A DNA stretch of 36,577 bases from Paracoccaceae bacterium (GCA_029247845.1 JAQWKM010000071.1:1-36577); one strand, 5' to 3'. Shown: positions 8,836 through 17,799, counted from the first letter of the stretch. Notes: generated by a model from the letters alone, not told the origin. A program made the numbers and translations.

Positions 8836-9012
8836 ATGAAACATGTGCCTAAAGAAAACACAGATGATGCTCTTATACAGGAATTCCTCAATAAGGGCGG
8901 GAAGGTAAGTGTCGGAAAGACGAAGCCTCTTCCAAGTGAACTTGGTTTAAGTAACAATTCTTGGAATAATAAGTGGACCAAAGAAGAAAAGTCTGCCCGC
9001 AATAAAAAGTAA
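8836..9012 (+). CDS. Small 58-aa hydrophilic protein
   Basis: Too short for the ORF track. It reads MKHVPKENTDDALIQEFLNKG, then GGKVSVGKTKPLPSELGLSN and NNSWNNKWTKEEKSARNKK. It is lysine- and asparagine-rich, with no membrane segment. The GGKV-x-VGKTKP-x-PSELG-x-SNN-x-WNNK pattern resembles small proteins I associate with marine bacteria and their phages, of unknown function. It is preceded by only a weak GTAGGG box and sits alone between the quinone oxidoreductase and the MFS gene. The gene-like composition supports a real gene; the role is unknown. Confidence 0.6.
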   Translation: MKHVPKENTDDALIQEFLNKGGKVSVGKTKPLPSELGLSNNSWNNKWTKEEKSARNKK

Positions 9013-9230
9013 TTTAGGGCGGGCTAGATTTTGCTTTGTCTGGCAACGTAAGGAGCGGTCATGTTAGGGAGTTCCACTTGTTTAACGCCCTATGAACAGA
9101 CTAAGAGAGGCTAGACCTCTGCACCTTTGGGCTAAGCAGAAGTGTCTAAACAGATTACAATCAGACAAATGACACTACGGAATATTCTTAGACCATTGGT
9201 GGATGGCTCACCTTCTGTCACAGTCCAAAT

Positions 9231-10439
9231 ATGAATGAGCTAAGCGACAGAAAGAAATGGTTGATCGTAGCTGGCTTGTCGATGGGACCAGCAATGGCCA
9301 ATGGTTTTGCAAGATTTGCTTATGCACTCTTACTGCCGTCGATGCGCGCGGATCTTGGATGGACCTATACGCAAGCCGGATGGCTCAATACCGCGAATGG
9401 GATTGGCTACTTAATTGGCGCTCTGCTCGCACTTTTTTTAGTTGGGCGATTTGGTCCAAAACGACTTTTCATATCTGGATTTGCGCTGACGACTTTGGCG
9501 ATGTTTGGATCTGCAGGGACACCGGATCTTTTTGCACAATCGCTATGTCGCATCCTTGCCGGCATTGGTGGCGCACCTGTATTTGTAATGGGAGGGGTGC
9601 TGACAGCGGCGCTATTTTCCAGCAACCTAAAGTTAAATGCTTTTGCTGTTGCTGTTTATTTTGGTGGTGGTGGCCTTGGTATGCTGGGCACGGGTCTCTT
9701 GCTGCCGACCTATCTGGACAGCCATTTTCCCGTTGGTTGGCAAATGTCATGGGGTTTTATGGCTCTGGCCAGTTGTCTCATGCTTGGGATCATTATCTGG
9801 GCTGCCTCTCAAGTGAGCGAAGTGCGGGAAGGGTCCAAGCTGCGCCTGTCTGGTCTTAGAATTGGAGCCATGATTCCCGCAATTAGCGCATATTTCCTAT
9901 TTGGTCTTGGCTATGTGATTTATATGACGTTTCTGATCAGCTGGCTAAAAACCAATGGAACTGGCACCGGTCTGACATCTGCCGTTTGGTCATTGATGGG
10001 AATTGCTGTCATGGCCTCGCCGTTTGTGTGGCGTCGTGTGCTGTCGCAGGCCCGCGCTGGGCGCGCGATTGCGTGGACAAACTTAACCGCAGGGATAGGG
10101 GCTTTTGTCCCACTTTTTGGCAGCACGTTCAGCGTTCTTATCTCGGCACTCATGTTTGGTGGAGCGATGTTCATGGTTCCCACATCGGCAACCAATTTTG
10201 CCAAAAAGAGCGTTGCGCCGCCTATCATGGGGGCGGCTGTGGCACTGTTTACAGTGTTTTTCTCGCTTGGCCAGATACTTGGACCGATCGGTGCGGGATA
10301 TGTGCTTGATCAGACGGGGGATAGTATTTGGATATTGCTGCTGAGCGGCAGCATCTTAATCCTTGGGATGCTTAGCGCTCTTTTGCAGCCTGCTATCATG
10401 CCGCCGGAGTTGTCATCCGATAGGGACTCTACACTTTGA
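9231..10439 (+). CDS. MFS transporter, YbfB/YjiJ-like
   Basis: A 402-aa inner-membrane protein with about twelve hydrophobic segments. Its first helix and loop, GPAMANGFARFAYALLLPSMRADLGWTYTQAGWLNTANGIGYLIGALL, carry the FARFAY...LLP pattern typical of the YbfB/YjiJ subgroup of the major facilitator superfamily. The substrate is unknown. It converges on the betaine-demethylation operon, and its stop overlaps the end of the last DMGDH-type gene by 11 bases. That closeness alone does not prove a shared function. No strong ribosome binding site is visible. Confidence 0.87.
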   Translation: MNELSDRKKWLIVAGLSMGPAMANGFARFAYALLLPSMRADLGWTYTQAGWLNTANGIGYLIGALLALFLVGRFGPKRLFISGFALTTLAMFGSAGTPDLFAQSLCRILAGIGGAPVFVMGGVLTAALFSSNLKLNAFAVAVYFGGGGLGMLGTGLLLPTYLDSHFPVGWQMSWGFMALASCLMLGIIIWAASQVSEVREGSKLRLSGLRIGAMIPAISAYFLFGLGYVIYMTFLISWLKTNGTGTGLTSAVWSLMGIAVMASPFVWRRVLSQARAGRAIAWTNLTAGIGAFVPLFGSTFSVLISALMFGGAMFMVPTSATNFAKKSVAPPIMGAAVALFTVFFSLGQILGPIGAGYVLDQTGDSIWILLLSGSILILGMLSALLQPAIMPPELSSDRDSTL

Positions 10440-12876
10440 CCCGCGCAGAGCTTGCGTCATACATCGGTTTTGCCGAAACTTCGGCAGCAAAGCGCATGCC
10501 TGCAACGTCAATTTCATAACTTGATGACAAGATATGATCCAAGGTTTCACCTTCACATGGAACATAGCCCATACCAATCGCACCGCCCAGATGATGACCA
10601 TAAGAACCCGAACTGATATAGCCGACAATCTCTCCATCCCTTAGGATTGGTTCATTGTGATAAAGCAATGGCTCCGGGTCGCGCAAACGAAATTGCAGCA
10701 TGCGTTTGTCTAGCCCGGCCTCTTTTTTGCGTAGAATACTATCCCGTCCGATGAAATCAGGTTTGGCGGTTTTGACGGCAAAGCCCAGTCCAGCCTCCAG
10801 AACATGATCTTCACAAGTGATATCGTGCCCAAAGTGACGAAACGCTTTTTCGATCCGACAACTGTCCATCACGTGCATGCCGCAAAGCTTCATAGAATAA
10901 TCTTGCCCCGCTTGATGCAGTGTTTCAAACACATGCCCTGACATATCACTACTGACATAAACCTCCCAGCCAAGCTCACCAACGAAACTCACGCGATGCG
11001 CACGGGCCAACCCCATGCCTATTTCTATTTGTTGCATCGTACCGAACGGATTAGCGATATTATCAAAATTGTTGGGCGATACGGCCTGCATCACGTGGCG
11101 CGCCATTGGGCCCATGACAGCGAGAACGCCTTCGCCAGAGGTTACATCTGTGATCACGACGTTGTACTCGCCCAGATGACGTCGCAACCAGATTTCGTCC
11201 GCCTGTCGCGTGGCAGCAGGGGTCACAACTAGATAAGCCGTTTCAGAGAGCCTGGTCACTGTGACATCTGCCTCGATGCCGCCATGTCTGTTTAGAAACT
11301 GAGTGTAGACAATTTTCCCTACAGACACTGCCATATCTGCGCCGCATACATAGTTTAAGAAGGCTTCGCAATCTCGCCCTTCAACGCGTATTTTGCCAAA
11401 TGAGGACATATCATACATGCCCACATCATTACGGATCGCGTGATGTTCGCGGGCCGAGTTCTCAAACCAGTTTTGACGTTTCCAGCTATAGGCATAACCT
11501 GCATCCTGGTTTTTATCGGTAAACCAATTGGCCCTTTCCCACCCCGCAAGCTCACCAAAAACTGCCCCTTTCTGTGCAAGCTGGGCATGAAATGGTGTGC
11601 GGCGTATGCCTCGCGCGGTTGCCTTTTGCCGATATGGATAGTGGTCCGCATAAAGCAGTCCTAGCGTTTCTTTAGAACGCTCAAATAAATAGTGTTTATT
11701 ACCCTGAAATGGCTGCATCCGAGAAATATCGACATCCCCTAGGTCAAAGGGTTTTTCGCCTGCATCCATCCAATGGCTAAGCGCCATGCCAGCCCCGCCA
11801 GCCGATTGAATTCCAATCGAATTAAAGCCCGCAGCCACCCAGACGTTGTCCATTTCAGGCGCAAGACCAAGATGATAGGCGTCATCCGGGGTAAAGCTCT
11901 CTGGCCCATTAAAGAATGTATGAATTCCCGCATCGCCCAAAATTGGCATTCGGTTCACGGCCATTTCTAGAATAGGCTCAAAATGATCAAAATCTTCAGG
12001 CAATTGATCAAATTCAAAATCTTCGGGGATACCTTTCATCGCCCAGGGTTTGGACATTGGCTCAAAAGCACCGAGCATAAGTTTGCCGGCATCTTCCTTG
12101 AAGTAGGCGCATTCATCTGGAACACGCAAAACGGGGAGCTGAGTAAGGCCCTGAATTGGTTCTGAGACGATGTAGAAGTGCTCACAGGCGTGAAGGGGCA
12201 CATTGGTGCCTGCCATTCGGCCCACGTCATAACACCACATGCCGGCACAATTTACGATCATGTCGCAGGCGATATGACCGGATGCACCATCTTCGCTCTG
12301 CCAGTCCACACTTGTGACGGTGCGACTCCGCTGCGTGATGGCGGAAACTTTGACACGCTCTTTTATCAGAGCGCCGCGCTGGCGCGCACCCTTTGCAAGA
12401 GCAAGTGCAATATTGCCTGGGTCGCCTTGACCATCTTTGTCCAGATAGACGCCCGCTTTCACATCTGACAAGTTGAGATGGGGGTATCTTTGGCCAATTT
12501 CAGGAGGAGAAATTTCCTCGATATCCACGCCAAAGGCGCGCGCCATAGCGGCAGATCGGAAAATCTCTTCTTTGCGCTCTTCTGTAAGGGCAACGGTAAT
12601 GGATCCGACCCTTTTGAATCCTGTGGCAACACCCGTTTCTTCCTCCAGAGCGCCATAAAGTTCCTGCGAATATTTGGCGAGTTTGGTCATATTGGCTGTC
12701 GCACGCAATTGCGCAATCAGGCCAGCCGCATGCCAAGTGGTTCCTGAGGTGAGCTGTTTGCGCTCTAGCAAGACAACGTCTTTCCAGCCAAGTTTGGTTA
12801 AATGATAGGCCACCGAACAGCCCACTACGCCACCTCCGATAATGACCACACGAGCTTGATTTGGAAGGTTTGTCAT
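10429..12876 (-). CDS. Dimethylglycine/sarcosine dehydrogenase-type FAD protein with GcvT domain
   Basis: An 815-aa two-module enzyme. Residues 1-400 are a DAO-type flavin oxidoreductase, starting with the dinucleotide motif RVVIIGGGVVGCSVAYHLTKLGW. It carries TSGTTWHAAG, whose His is the covalent FAD attachment site known from dimethylglycine dehydrogenase. The rest is a GcvT-like folate-binding module (FGKIRVEGRDCEAFLNYVCGAD, GELGWEVYV). It should oxidise an N-methyl group of dimethylglycine or sarcosine and pass the carbon to tetrahydrofolate. It follows the BHMT gene by 10 bases, with an AGAGG box. Which of the two paralogues uses which substrate cannot be read here. Confidence 0.88.
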   Translation of the reverse strand: MTNLPNQARVVIIGGGVVGCSVAYHLTKLGWKDVVLLERKQLTSGTTWHAAGLIAQLRATANMTKLAKYSQELYGALEEETGVATGFKRVGSITVALTEERKEEIFRSAAMARAFGVDIEEISPPEIGQRYPHLNLSDVKAGVYLDKDGQGDPGNIALALAKGARQRGALIKERVKVSAITQRSRTVTSVDWQSEDGASGHIACDMIVNCAGMWCYDVGRMAGTNVPLHACEHFYIVSEPIQGLTQLPVLRVPDECAYFKEDAGKLMLGAFEPMSKPWAMKGIPEDFEFDQLPEDFDHFEPILEMAVNRMPILGDAGIHTFFNGPESFTPDDAYHLGLAPEMDNVWVAAGFNSIGIQSAGGAGMALSHWMDAGEKPFDLGDVDISRMQPFQGNKHYLFERSKETLGLLYADHYPYRQKATARGIRRTPFHAQLAQKGAVFGELAGWERANWFTDKNQDAGYAYSWKRQNWFENSAREHHAIRNDVGMYDMSSFGKIRVEGRDCEAFLNYVCGADMAVSVGKIVYTQFLNRHGGIEADVTVTRLSETAYLVVTPAATRQADEIWLRRHLGEYNVVITDVTSGEGVLAVMGPMARHVMQAVSPNNFDNIANPFGTMQQIEIGMGLARAHRVSFVGELGWEVYVSSDMSGHVFETLHQAGQDYSMKLCGMHVMDSCRIEKAFRHFGHDITCEDHVLEAGLGFAVKTAKPDFIGRDSILRKKEAGLDKRMLQFRLRDPEPLLYHNEPILRDGEIVGYISSGSYGHHLGGAIGMGYVPCEGETLDHILSSSYEIDVAGMRFAAEVSAKPMYDASSARVKV

Positions 12877-12886
12877 CTTGGTACCT

Positions 12887-13780
12887 CTATATGATGGTGT
12901 GGCCTGCGGATGTCAGTCTTTGGGCAAGCTCTTTGATGTGGTTGGGTCCGACTTCGCAGCAGCCTCCGACGATTGTTGCCCCTAATGCGACCCAATCCAT
13001 GGCAAATTTAGCATAGTGATGTGGTGACATATCCTGACGTTTCTCTAGCACATCCACAGTCGGCGACTCTTGTAAAAATCCATCTGATATTTTGGTGAAA
13101 CCATTTGCATAAGCGCCAAATTTGAACCCAAAATTAGAAATTATTTCAACGCCTTTGTTGATGGCTTCTGGACGGGAGCAATTGACCAAAATCGCGTCTG
13201 GCTGATGTTGGTTTAACATTGGCTGCACGTCTTTAAGGTTTTCGCCAGAGCGTAGCTTCGTGCCATCAAAATCATCGACCGACAATGCCAGCCAGATAGG
13301 TCGCTTGGATTTTTTAGCCGCTCGCATAGCACCATCAGCCTGATCAATCGAGCACATGGTCTCAATCAGAAGTATGTCGACATGAGGCCCGATCGCTTCG
13401 ATTATTTCGCCATAAAGCTCTTCTGCTTGATCTGGAGGGGGGCAAAGATCGGGGCGGTAGGAGGCAATTAGTGGACCAATTGAACCGGCAATTCGACCAG
13501 AACCATGCGCATCGCGTGCAGCGGTAGCCGTTGAGATCGCAGTCTCCCACAGTTCAAAACGTTGATCTTTTAAATCTGCCGTTTTGAGGCGATCATAGAG
13601 GACAGCATAGGTATTGGTTGTCGCCACTGTGGCGCCTGCGTTAAAATATGCGGCATGCACCTCTTTCACAAGTTTGGGCTTTTCGATCATCACACTTGTT
13701 GACCAAAGCGGTGTCGCGCGATCACCTGAGCGTTTCACCAGCTCTTGCCCGATCGATCCATCCAGCAGAGTGATCTCCAT
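12887..13780 (-). CDS. Homocysteine S-methyltransferase family protein, betaine-type
   Basis: A 297-aa zinc-dependent methyltransferase. The ATG at 13780 overlaps the upstream stop (TAATG) and is preferred over the longer track start. The zinc cysteines are present: Cys201 in NCSRPE and Cys274-Cys275 in GGCCEVGP. The N-terminal LLDGSIGQEL and TNTYAV motifs are typical of the family. Lying between two dimethylglycine-type dehydrogenases, it most likely moves a methyl group from glycine betaine to homocysteine, giving methionine and dimethylglycine. Use of another methyl donor, such as a sulfonium compound, is possible. Co-translation with the upstream gene is implied by the overlap. Confidence 0.88.
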   Translation of the reverse strand: MEITLLDGSIGQELVKRSGDRATPLWSTSVMIEKPKLVKEVHAAYFNAGATVATTNTYAVLYDRLKTADLKDQRFELWETAISTATAARDAHGSGRIAGSIGPLIASYRPDLCPPPDQAEELYGEIIEAIGPHVDILLIETMCSIDQADGAMRAAKKSKRPIWLALSVDDFDGTKLRSGENLKDVQPMLNQHQPDAILVNCSRPEAINKGVEIISNFGFKFGAYANGFTKISDGFLQESPTVDVLEKRQDMSPHHYAKFAMDWVALGATIVGGCCEVGPNHIKELAQRLTSAGHTII

Positions 13781-16224
13781 TACGATATCAATCTTTTGTT
13801 CTCGGCGTCCCAAAGTGGTTTATCATTCTGGACTGTCGCCTTGCAGCGCTTGCCAAAGATTTCAACTTCTATCTGGGTTCCCGGCACTGCAAGATCAGTT
13901 TGCAGCATGCCCAGTGCAATACTGTGATTGACCCGATATCCCCAGGCGCCTGATGTTGTCTCGCCCACGATATGGCCATTATACCAAAGCGTCGACATAT
14001 AAGGTGCATCGCAGTCACCTGCATCCACCATAAGCGCTACAAAGCGTTTTTTACTACCCTGTTGCTTTTCGCTTAACAGCGCGGTCTTGCCATCAAAATC
14101 CTCCGGCTTATCAAGTTTGACAAAACGATCAAGGCCGCTTTCAAACATTGAATAGTCACTGGAAAGATCACCCTTCCAAGTACGATAGCCTTTTTCCATG
14201 CGCAGGGAATTGAGGGCCCACATGCCAAAGGGTTTGGCACCTGCACCAATCACAGCTTCATAAATATCGGGCATATTTTCGTTTTCTGCATGAATTTCCC
14301 AACCCAATTCTCCAGCAAAAGAGACGCGGATCAAAAATGCTTTTCGTCTAGCGACATTGGCGAATTGATGGGTCAGCCAGCCTTGTGACAAATCTGCATC
14401 CGTTAAATTTTTCAAGATTTCGCGCGATTTGGGGCCAGTGACAACCAGCGTATCGCGTTCAATTGTCGTCTCTCGGACATTAATCCCCTCTGGCAGTACT
14501 TTGCGGATCATTTCACCATCATGCCACTGAGCACTTGCAGCGGTAATGAGAACAAAATTATCTTCGCTAATCCGAATGCAGGAAAATTCTGATAGGATGC
14601 GTCCACGCTTGTCCGCGACATAAATCAGGTTCATGCGGCCAATTTTGGGAAGAGCGCCAGTGCAAAATCTACGCAGCCAAGTATCGGCGCCTGCACCTTG
14701 TATCCAGAAGCGGGAAAAGCCCGGCAAATCTAGCACACCGCAGTGGTCCCGCACGGCCTCGCATTCCTCTCGAATACGCGCCTCCCACGGACCGGCGCGG
14801 TTCCATGTCTGCGTGGTTTCCTCAGAGGTGTCGTCGCCTGGCTTGGCAAAATAATTTGCGCGCTCCCAGCCGTTATAGGCCCCCATCACGCCGCCTGATG
14901 CGACGATTTTGTCATGCAGAGGCGAGAGTTTTTTATCCCGTCCTGCCGGCCATTCATGCCACGGAAAATGCATGGCATATTCATGGCCATAAATTTCCGC
15001 ACCTTTTGCAACACAGTAATCTCGATCGGTATAATCTGTGTAGCGACGTGGATCACACGACCACATGTCCCATTCGGTATAACCCTCAGTGATCCATTCG
15101 GCCAGAACCTTCCCAGCGCCACCGCCCTGTGCGATGCCGAATGTAAAGACACAAGCCTCAAATGCATTTGGGACACCCGGCATTGGGCCAATCAATGGCA
15201 TACCGTCGGGTGCATAGGGAATTGGTCCGTTGATCACCTTATTAACGCCTGCTGTCCCAAGCAGCGGCACCCGCGCCATCGCGTCTTCGACATACCATTC
15301 GAGCCGCTCAAGATCGTCTGGGTAAAGTTGAAAGCTGAAGTCTTCAGGCAGTGGGTCAGAAGGATCAACCCAATGTGCTTTGCAATTACGTTCGTAAGGG
15401 CCAAGGTTCAATCCGTGTTTTTCTTGCCGCAGGTAATAGCTGCTGTCGACATCGCGCAGGAGTGGCAGCTTTTGACCCTGCTCGGCGCTCCACGCCTCAA
15501 GCTCGGGGATTTCATCCGTGAGCATATATTGATGGCTCATCACCATCATCGGAACGGTGCGCCCGCCATAAGGCTTGAACCATTCACCTACACGCTGGGC
15601 GTAATAGCCCGCTGCGTTAACGACAAATTCACAGCGAATATCGCCTTTGTCGGTTTTAACTATCCATTCATCGCTGTCGCGCGATACACCGATCGCGGGG
15701 GTGAAACGCAGTATTACTGCGCCGAGATCCCGCGCGCCCTTGGCCAGCGCCTGAGTGAGCTGCGCAGGATCAATATCGCCATCGTTGGGATCATATAGTG
15801 CACCTTGCAAATCGTGGGTCTCGATGAATGGATAGCGGTTTTTGATTTCATTGACGGCCAAAATTTCCAGTTCCATACCCTGCGACCGGCCCATGCCCTT
15901 GGCGCGTTCAAATTCATGCATACGCTCTTTGGAATGTGCGAGCCGGATTGAGCCTGTCACATGGTAATTCATCGGATAGTCAACTGCTTCACCAAGCCCA
16001 CGGTAAAGCTCGGTTGAGTAGCGCTGCATATTCATTACCGACCAGCTGGTGGAAAAGGTTGGCACATTACCAGCCGCATGCCATGTGCTACCAGCGGTCA
16101 GCTCATTGCGTTCCAGCAGCACACAATCGGACCAGCCAGCTTTGGCTAGATGATAAAGGCAAGCAGCGCCGACTGCGCCGCCTCCGATGATGACAACGCG
16201 TGCCGTTGTGGGAATGTCCGCCAT
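13780..16224 (-). CDS. Dimethylglycine dehydrogenase-type FAD protein with GcvT domain
   Basis: An 814-aa paralogue of the enzyme at 10429-12876. The start at 16224 (MADIPTTARVV) is chosen over the track start because AGGAG lies upstream of it and the protein then begins right at the FAD motif ARVVIIGGGAVGAACLYHL. The covalent-flavin segment is TAGSTWHAAGNVPTF. The C-terminal half is a GcvT folate domain with GELGWEIHAENENMPDIYEAV and LRMEKGYRTWKGDLS. It probably demethylates dimethylglycine (or sarcosine) and produces methylene-tetrahydrofolate. Its stop overlaps the BHMT start by one base, so the two are tightly coupled. Confidence 0.88.
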   Translation of the reverse strand: MADIPTTARVVIIGGGAVGAACLYHLAKAGWSDCVLLERNELTAGSTWHAAGNVPTFSTSWSVMNMQRYSTELYRGLGEAVDYPMNYHVTGSIRLAHSKERMHEFERAKGMGRSQGMELEILAVNEIKNRYPFIETHDLQGALYDPNDGDIDPAQLTQALAKGARDLGAVILRFTPAIGVSRDSDEWIVKTDKGDIRCEFVVNAAGYYAQRVGEWFKPYGGRTVPMMVMSHQYMLTDEIPELEAWSAEQGQKLPLLRDVDSSYYLRQEKHGLNLGPYERNCKAHWVDPSDPLPEDFSFQLYPDDLERLEWYVEDAMARVPLLGTAGVNKVINGPIPYAPDGMPLIGPMPGVPNAFEACVFTFGIAQGGGAGKVLAEWITEGYTEWDMWSCDPRRYTDYTDRDYCVAKGAEIYGHEYAMHFPWHEWPAGRDKKLSPLHDKIVASGGVMGAYNGWERANYFAKPGDDTSEETTQTWNRAGPWEARIREECEAVRDHCGVLDLPGFSRFWIQGAGADTWLRRFCTGALPKIGRMNLIYVADKRGRILSEFSCIRISEDNFVLITAASAQWHDGEMIRKVLPEGINVRETTIERDTLVVTGPKSREILKNLTDADLSQGWLTHQFANVARRKAFLIRVSFAGELGWEIHAENENMPDIYEAVIGAGAKPFGMWALNSLRMEKGYRTWKGDLSSDYSMFESGLDRFVKLDKPEDFDGKTALLSEKQQGSKKRFVALMVDAGDCDAPYMSTLWYNGHIVGETTSGAWGYRVNHSIALGMLQTDLAVPGTQIEVEIFGKRCKATVQNDKPLWDAENKRLIS

Positions 16225-16301
16225 GTTTTGTCGTCTCCTCTGATCACTCTTGTTTGGTATAAGGCTCGGGGCCAAGCCCCTTGTTTCTGGTCTGTCGGGT
16301 G

Positions 16302-16463
16302 TTAATACGTCTCAAACTGAGGCACATCATCTGGGATAGCGTAATAGTTGCCCTTGTCCTTCACAAAAATATGTTTTCTAGTGCGCAAATCGATATCGCT
16401 GTCCAGTGCGCCATAAATCTCAAAAACTACTGCGCCGCATTCGTCGATTTCTATAATACTCAC
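16302..16463 (-). CDS. 53-aa protein resembling the C-terminal end of GFA-family proteins
   Basis: Not in the ORF track. A GTG start three bases after the LysE stop gives SIIEIDECGAVVFEIYGALD, then SDIDLRTRKHIFVKDKGNYYAIPDDVPQFETY. The KHIFV-DKG-YY-I-D-VPQ pattern resembles the end of GFA (glutathione-dependent formaldehyde-activating, CENP-V fold) proteins, but the zinc-binding cysteine region that makes up their first 90 residues is absent. It is therefore either a 3' remnant of a GFA gene or a separate small protein. Formaldehyde handling beside N-demethylases would make sense, but the fragment cannot bind zinc as a GFA does. The resemblance is remembered, not searched. Confidence 0.45.
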   Translation of the reverse strand: MSIIEIDECGAVVFEIYGALDSDIDLRTRKHIFVKDKGNYYAIPDDVPQFETY

Positions 16464-16466
16464 AAT

Positions 16467-17087
16467 CTATGTTCCTCTTGAAACATGAGCTGAGCCTAAT
16501 AAAAGGCCATAAAATATAAAACAAACCGCCAGAATACGACGGAGATAGGTATTAAACATCGTGTTCAGTGCGGCACGACCCAACCCCGATCCGAGAGCAC
16601 AATAGCCCACATAGCTCAGCATTGTCAGGCTGAGCGTGGTGGGGACTATCACCCACATCTGAGACATCACGGGTAGATCAGGCTGGATAAATTGGCTGAA
16701 CGCTGCGAGATAGCCAGCCACCGATTTGGGGTTGATTGTGGCGATCATAAAGGCCCGCATATAAAGACGCTGGGGGCTGGGACCTTCGACTGCCTCAGGC
16801 TGGTCGGCCATACGCCAACCGCGGACTCCGAGATAGATCAAAAATCCTGCACCGATCCATTTCAACACTAAAAATGCCAGTGGCGAGGCAGCGATCAGCG
16901 CTGTGATACCAAACGCTGACAGGGCAAGAAACAGGCTGGCTTGGGTCAGGATAGCAGCGACGCAAACCAGCGCGCGTCGAAAACCATATGCCATAGAAAC
17001 GGTAATGCAATTGACCGCGTTGGGCCCTGGTGTCGTCACAAATAGTGCCCAAAAGCTTGCGAATATGATCCAGGCTTCCCAACGCAT
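16467..17087 (-). CDS. LysE/RhtB family amino-acid exporter
   Basis: A 206-aa inner-membrane protein with about six hydrophobic segments and the family signature FVTTPGPNAVNCITVSMAYGFRRAL near the N-terminus, plus ATINPKSVAGYLAAFSQF in the middle. LysE/RhtB proteins export amino acids or related compounds. It starts 3 bases after the XRE-cupin regulator stop and precedes the demethylase genes. It may export an excess of a product such as glycine, sarcosine or methionine, or the regulator's ligand. The true substrate is unknown. Confidence 0.87.
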   Translation of the reverse strand: MRWEAWIIFASFWALFVTTPGPNAVNCITVSMAYGFRRALVCVAAILTQASLFLALSAFGITALIAASPLAFLVLKWIGAGFLIYLGVRGWRMADQPEAVEGPSPQRLYMRAFMIATINPKSVAGYLAAFSQFIQPDLPVMSQMWVIVPTTLSLTMLSYVGYCALGSGLGRAALNTMFNTYLRRILAVCFIFYGLLLGSAHVSRGT

Positions 17088-17090
17088 CGT

Positions 17091-17663
17091 TTAATACACT
17101 GGTGGTGCGATCACCCAGATCGCAACAGCCGGCTCATGATAGGGGTTGGCATATTGAAAGGCTTCACCTCGAATGCGGAAGCTATCACCGGGTTGAATTA
17201 TAAAGCATTTGCCTGCAATAGTGATGTCGAGCTTGCCGGATATGAGATAGCCAACTTCCTGAGTTGGACGTGTGACAGGTGTTTCAAGTTCTGCACCGGG
17301 CTTGAATGTAGAATGTACCACTTCAAAGTCATCCGTGAGGTCGGGAGAGAGCAGTTCTTCCACTAGGCCCGCTTCATTGGACCCAATTGGTCGCCGTGCA
17401 CTTTGACGCACGACAAACCCTGCCTCTTCGGGGGCAGCTTTGGCTTGGCCGAACAGCATAGACATTGGGATGTCGAGTGCTCTGGCAAGATCACGTAGGT
17501 CATTGATTGAGGGTTCTGAGAGGTCGCGCTCCACCTGCGAGAGCCAGCCAACGGATTTGCCGACTGCTTCAGCCAGATCGCTCAGCGTCAATCCGCGTGA
17601 CTTGCGCAGCGACCGAAGGTCGGCACCAAGGCTGTCAAGAAGTGCAAGATCAAGAGCGGACAT
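17091..17663 (-). CDS. XRE family regulator with C-terminal cupin domain
   Basis: A 190-aa transcription factor. The track start is too far upstream and would run through the operator-like region; the ATG at 17663 gives MSALDLALLDSLGADLRSLRKSRGLTLSDLAEAVG, the normal N-terminus. Residues 12-68 form the helix-turn-helix (LTLSDLAEAVGKSVGWLSQVERDLSEPSINDLRDLARAL). Residues 110-185 form a cupin_2 sensor (EVGYLISGKLDITIAGKCFIIQPGDSFRI). It heads the LysE-DMGDH-BHMT-DMGDH run in the same direction, so it probably regulates itself and that operon in response to a small ligand such as a methylated amine. The upstream GTGAA/TTCAC array is its likely operator. Confidence 0.9.
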   Translation of the reverse strand: MSALDLALLDSLGADLRSLRKSRGLTLSDLAEAVGKSVGWLSQVERDLSEPSINDLRDLARALDIPMSMLFGQAKAAPEEAGFVVRQSARRPIGSNEAGLVEELLSPDLTDDFEVVHSTFKPGAELETPVTRPTQEVGYLISGKLDITIAGKCFIIQPGDSFRIRGEAFQYANPYHEPAVAIWVIAPPVY

Positions 17664-17671
17664 GGAAGCTT

Positions 17672-17745
17672 TCGTGAAAATTTTGGAATTTTTTTCACGG
17701 TGCCGTGAGTCGGTGAAAAAATCAAGAAAATTTTTACCTTCACGA
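17672..17745. promoter_or_regulatory. Cluster of GTGAA/TTCAC half-sites upstream of the XRE-cupin gene
   Basis: Immediately upstream of the regulator start are TCGTGAAAATTTT (17672-17684), TTTTTTTCAC (17689-17698), the inverted repeat TCACGG-TG-CCGTGA (17695-17708), GTGAAAAAA (17713-17721) and TTCACGA (17739-17745). The outermost pair, TCGTGAA and TTCACGA, are perfect inverse complements, and so are the inner TTTTTTCAC and GTGAAAAAA. This nested symmetry suggests cooperative binding of a dimeric HTH protein, most simply autoregulation. Confidence 0.55.
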
Positions 17746-17799
17746 TGGGGTTTTGAAAGTCGATAGACAGGAGCCAGTGTTCCCTGTATCGCTGCGCCT

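Noticed and set aside
9106-9120. AGAGG-CTAGA-CCTCT hairpin between the 58-aa ORF and the MFS gene
   Set aside because: Short stem, no following T-run, likely chance.
9257-9859. 200-aa ORF inside the MFS gene
   Set aside because: Trp/Cys-rich translation typical of a shifted frame of a membrane protein; the MFS frame is clearly the real one.
14914-15798. 294-aa plus-strand ORF antisense to the DMGDH-type gene
   Set aside because: It lies entirely inside a well-supported gene on the other strand, and its protein (Cys/His/Ile-rich, no family motif) looks like a shadow frame.
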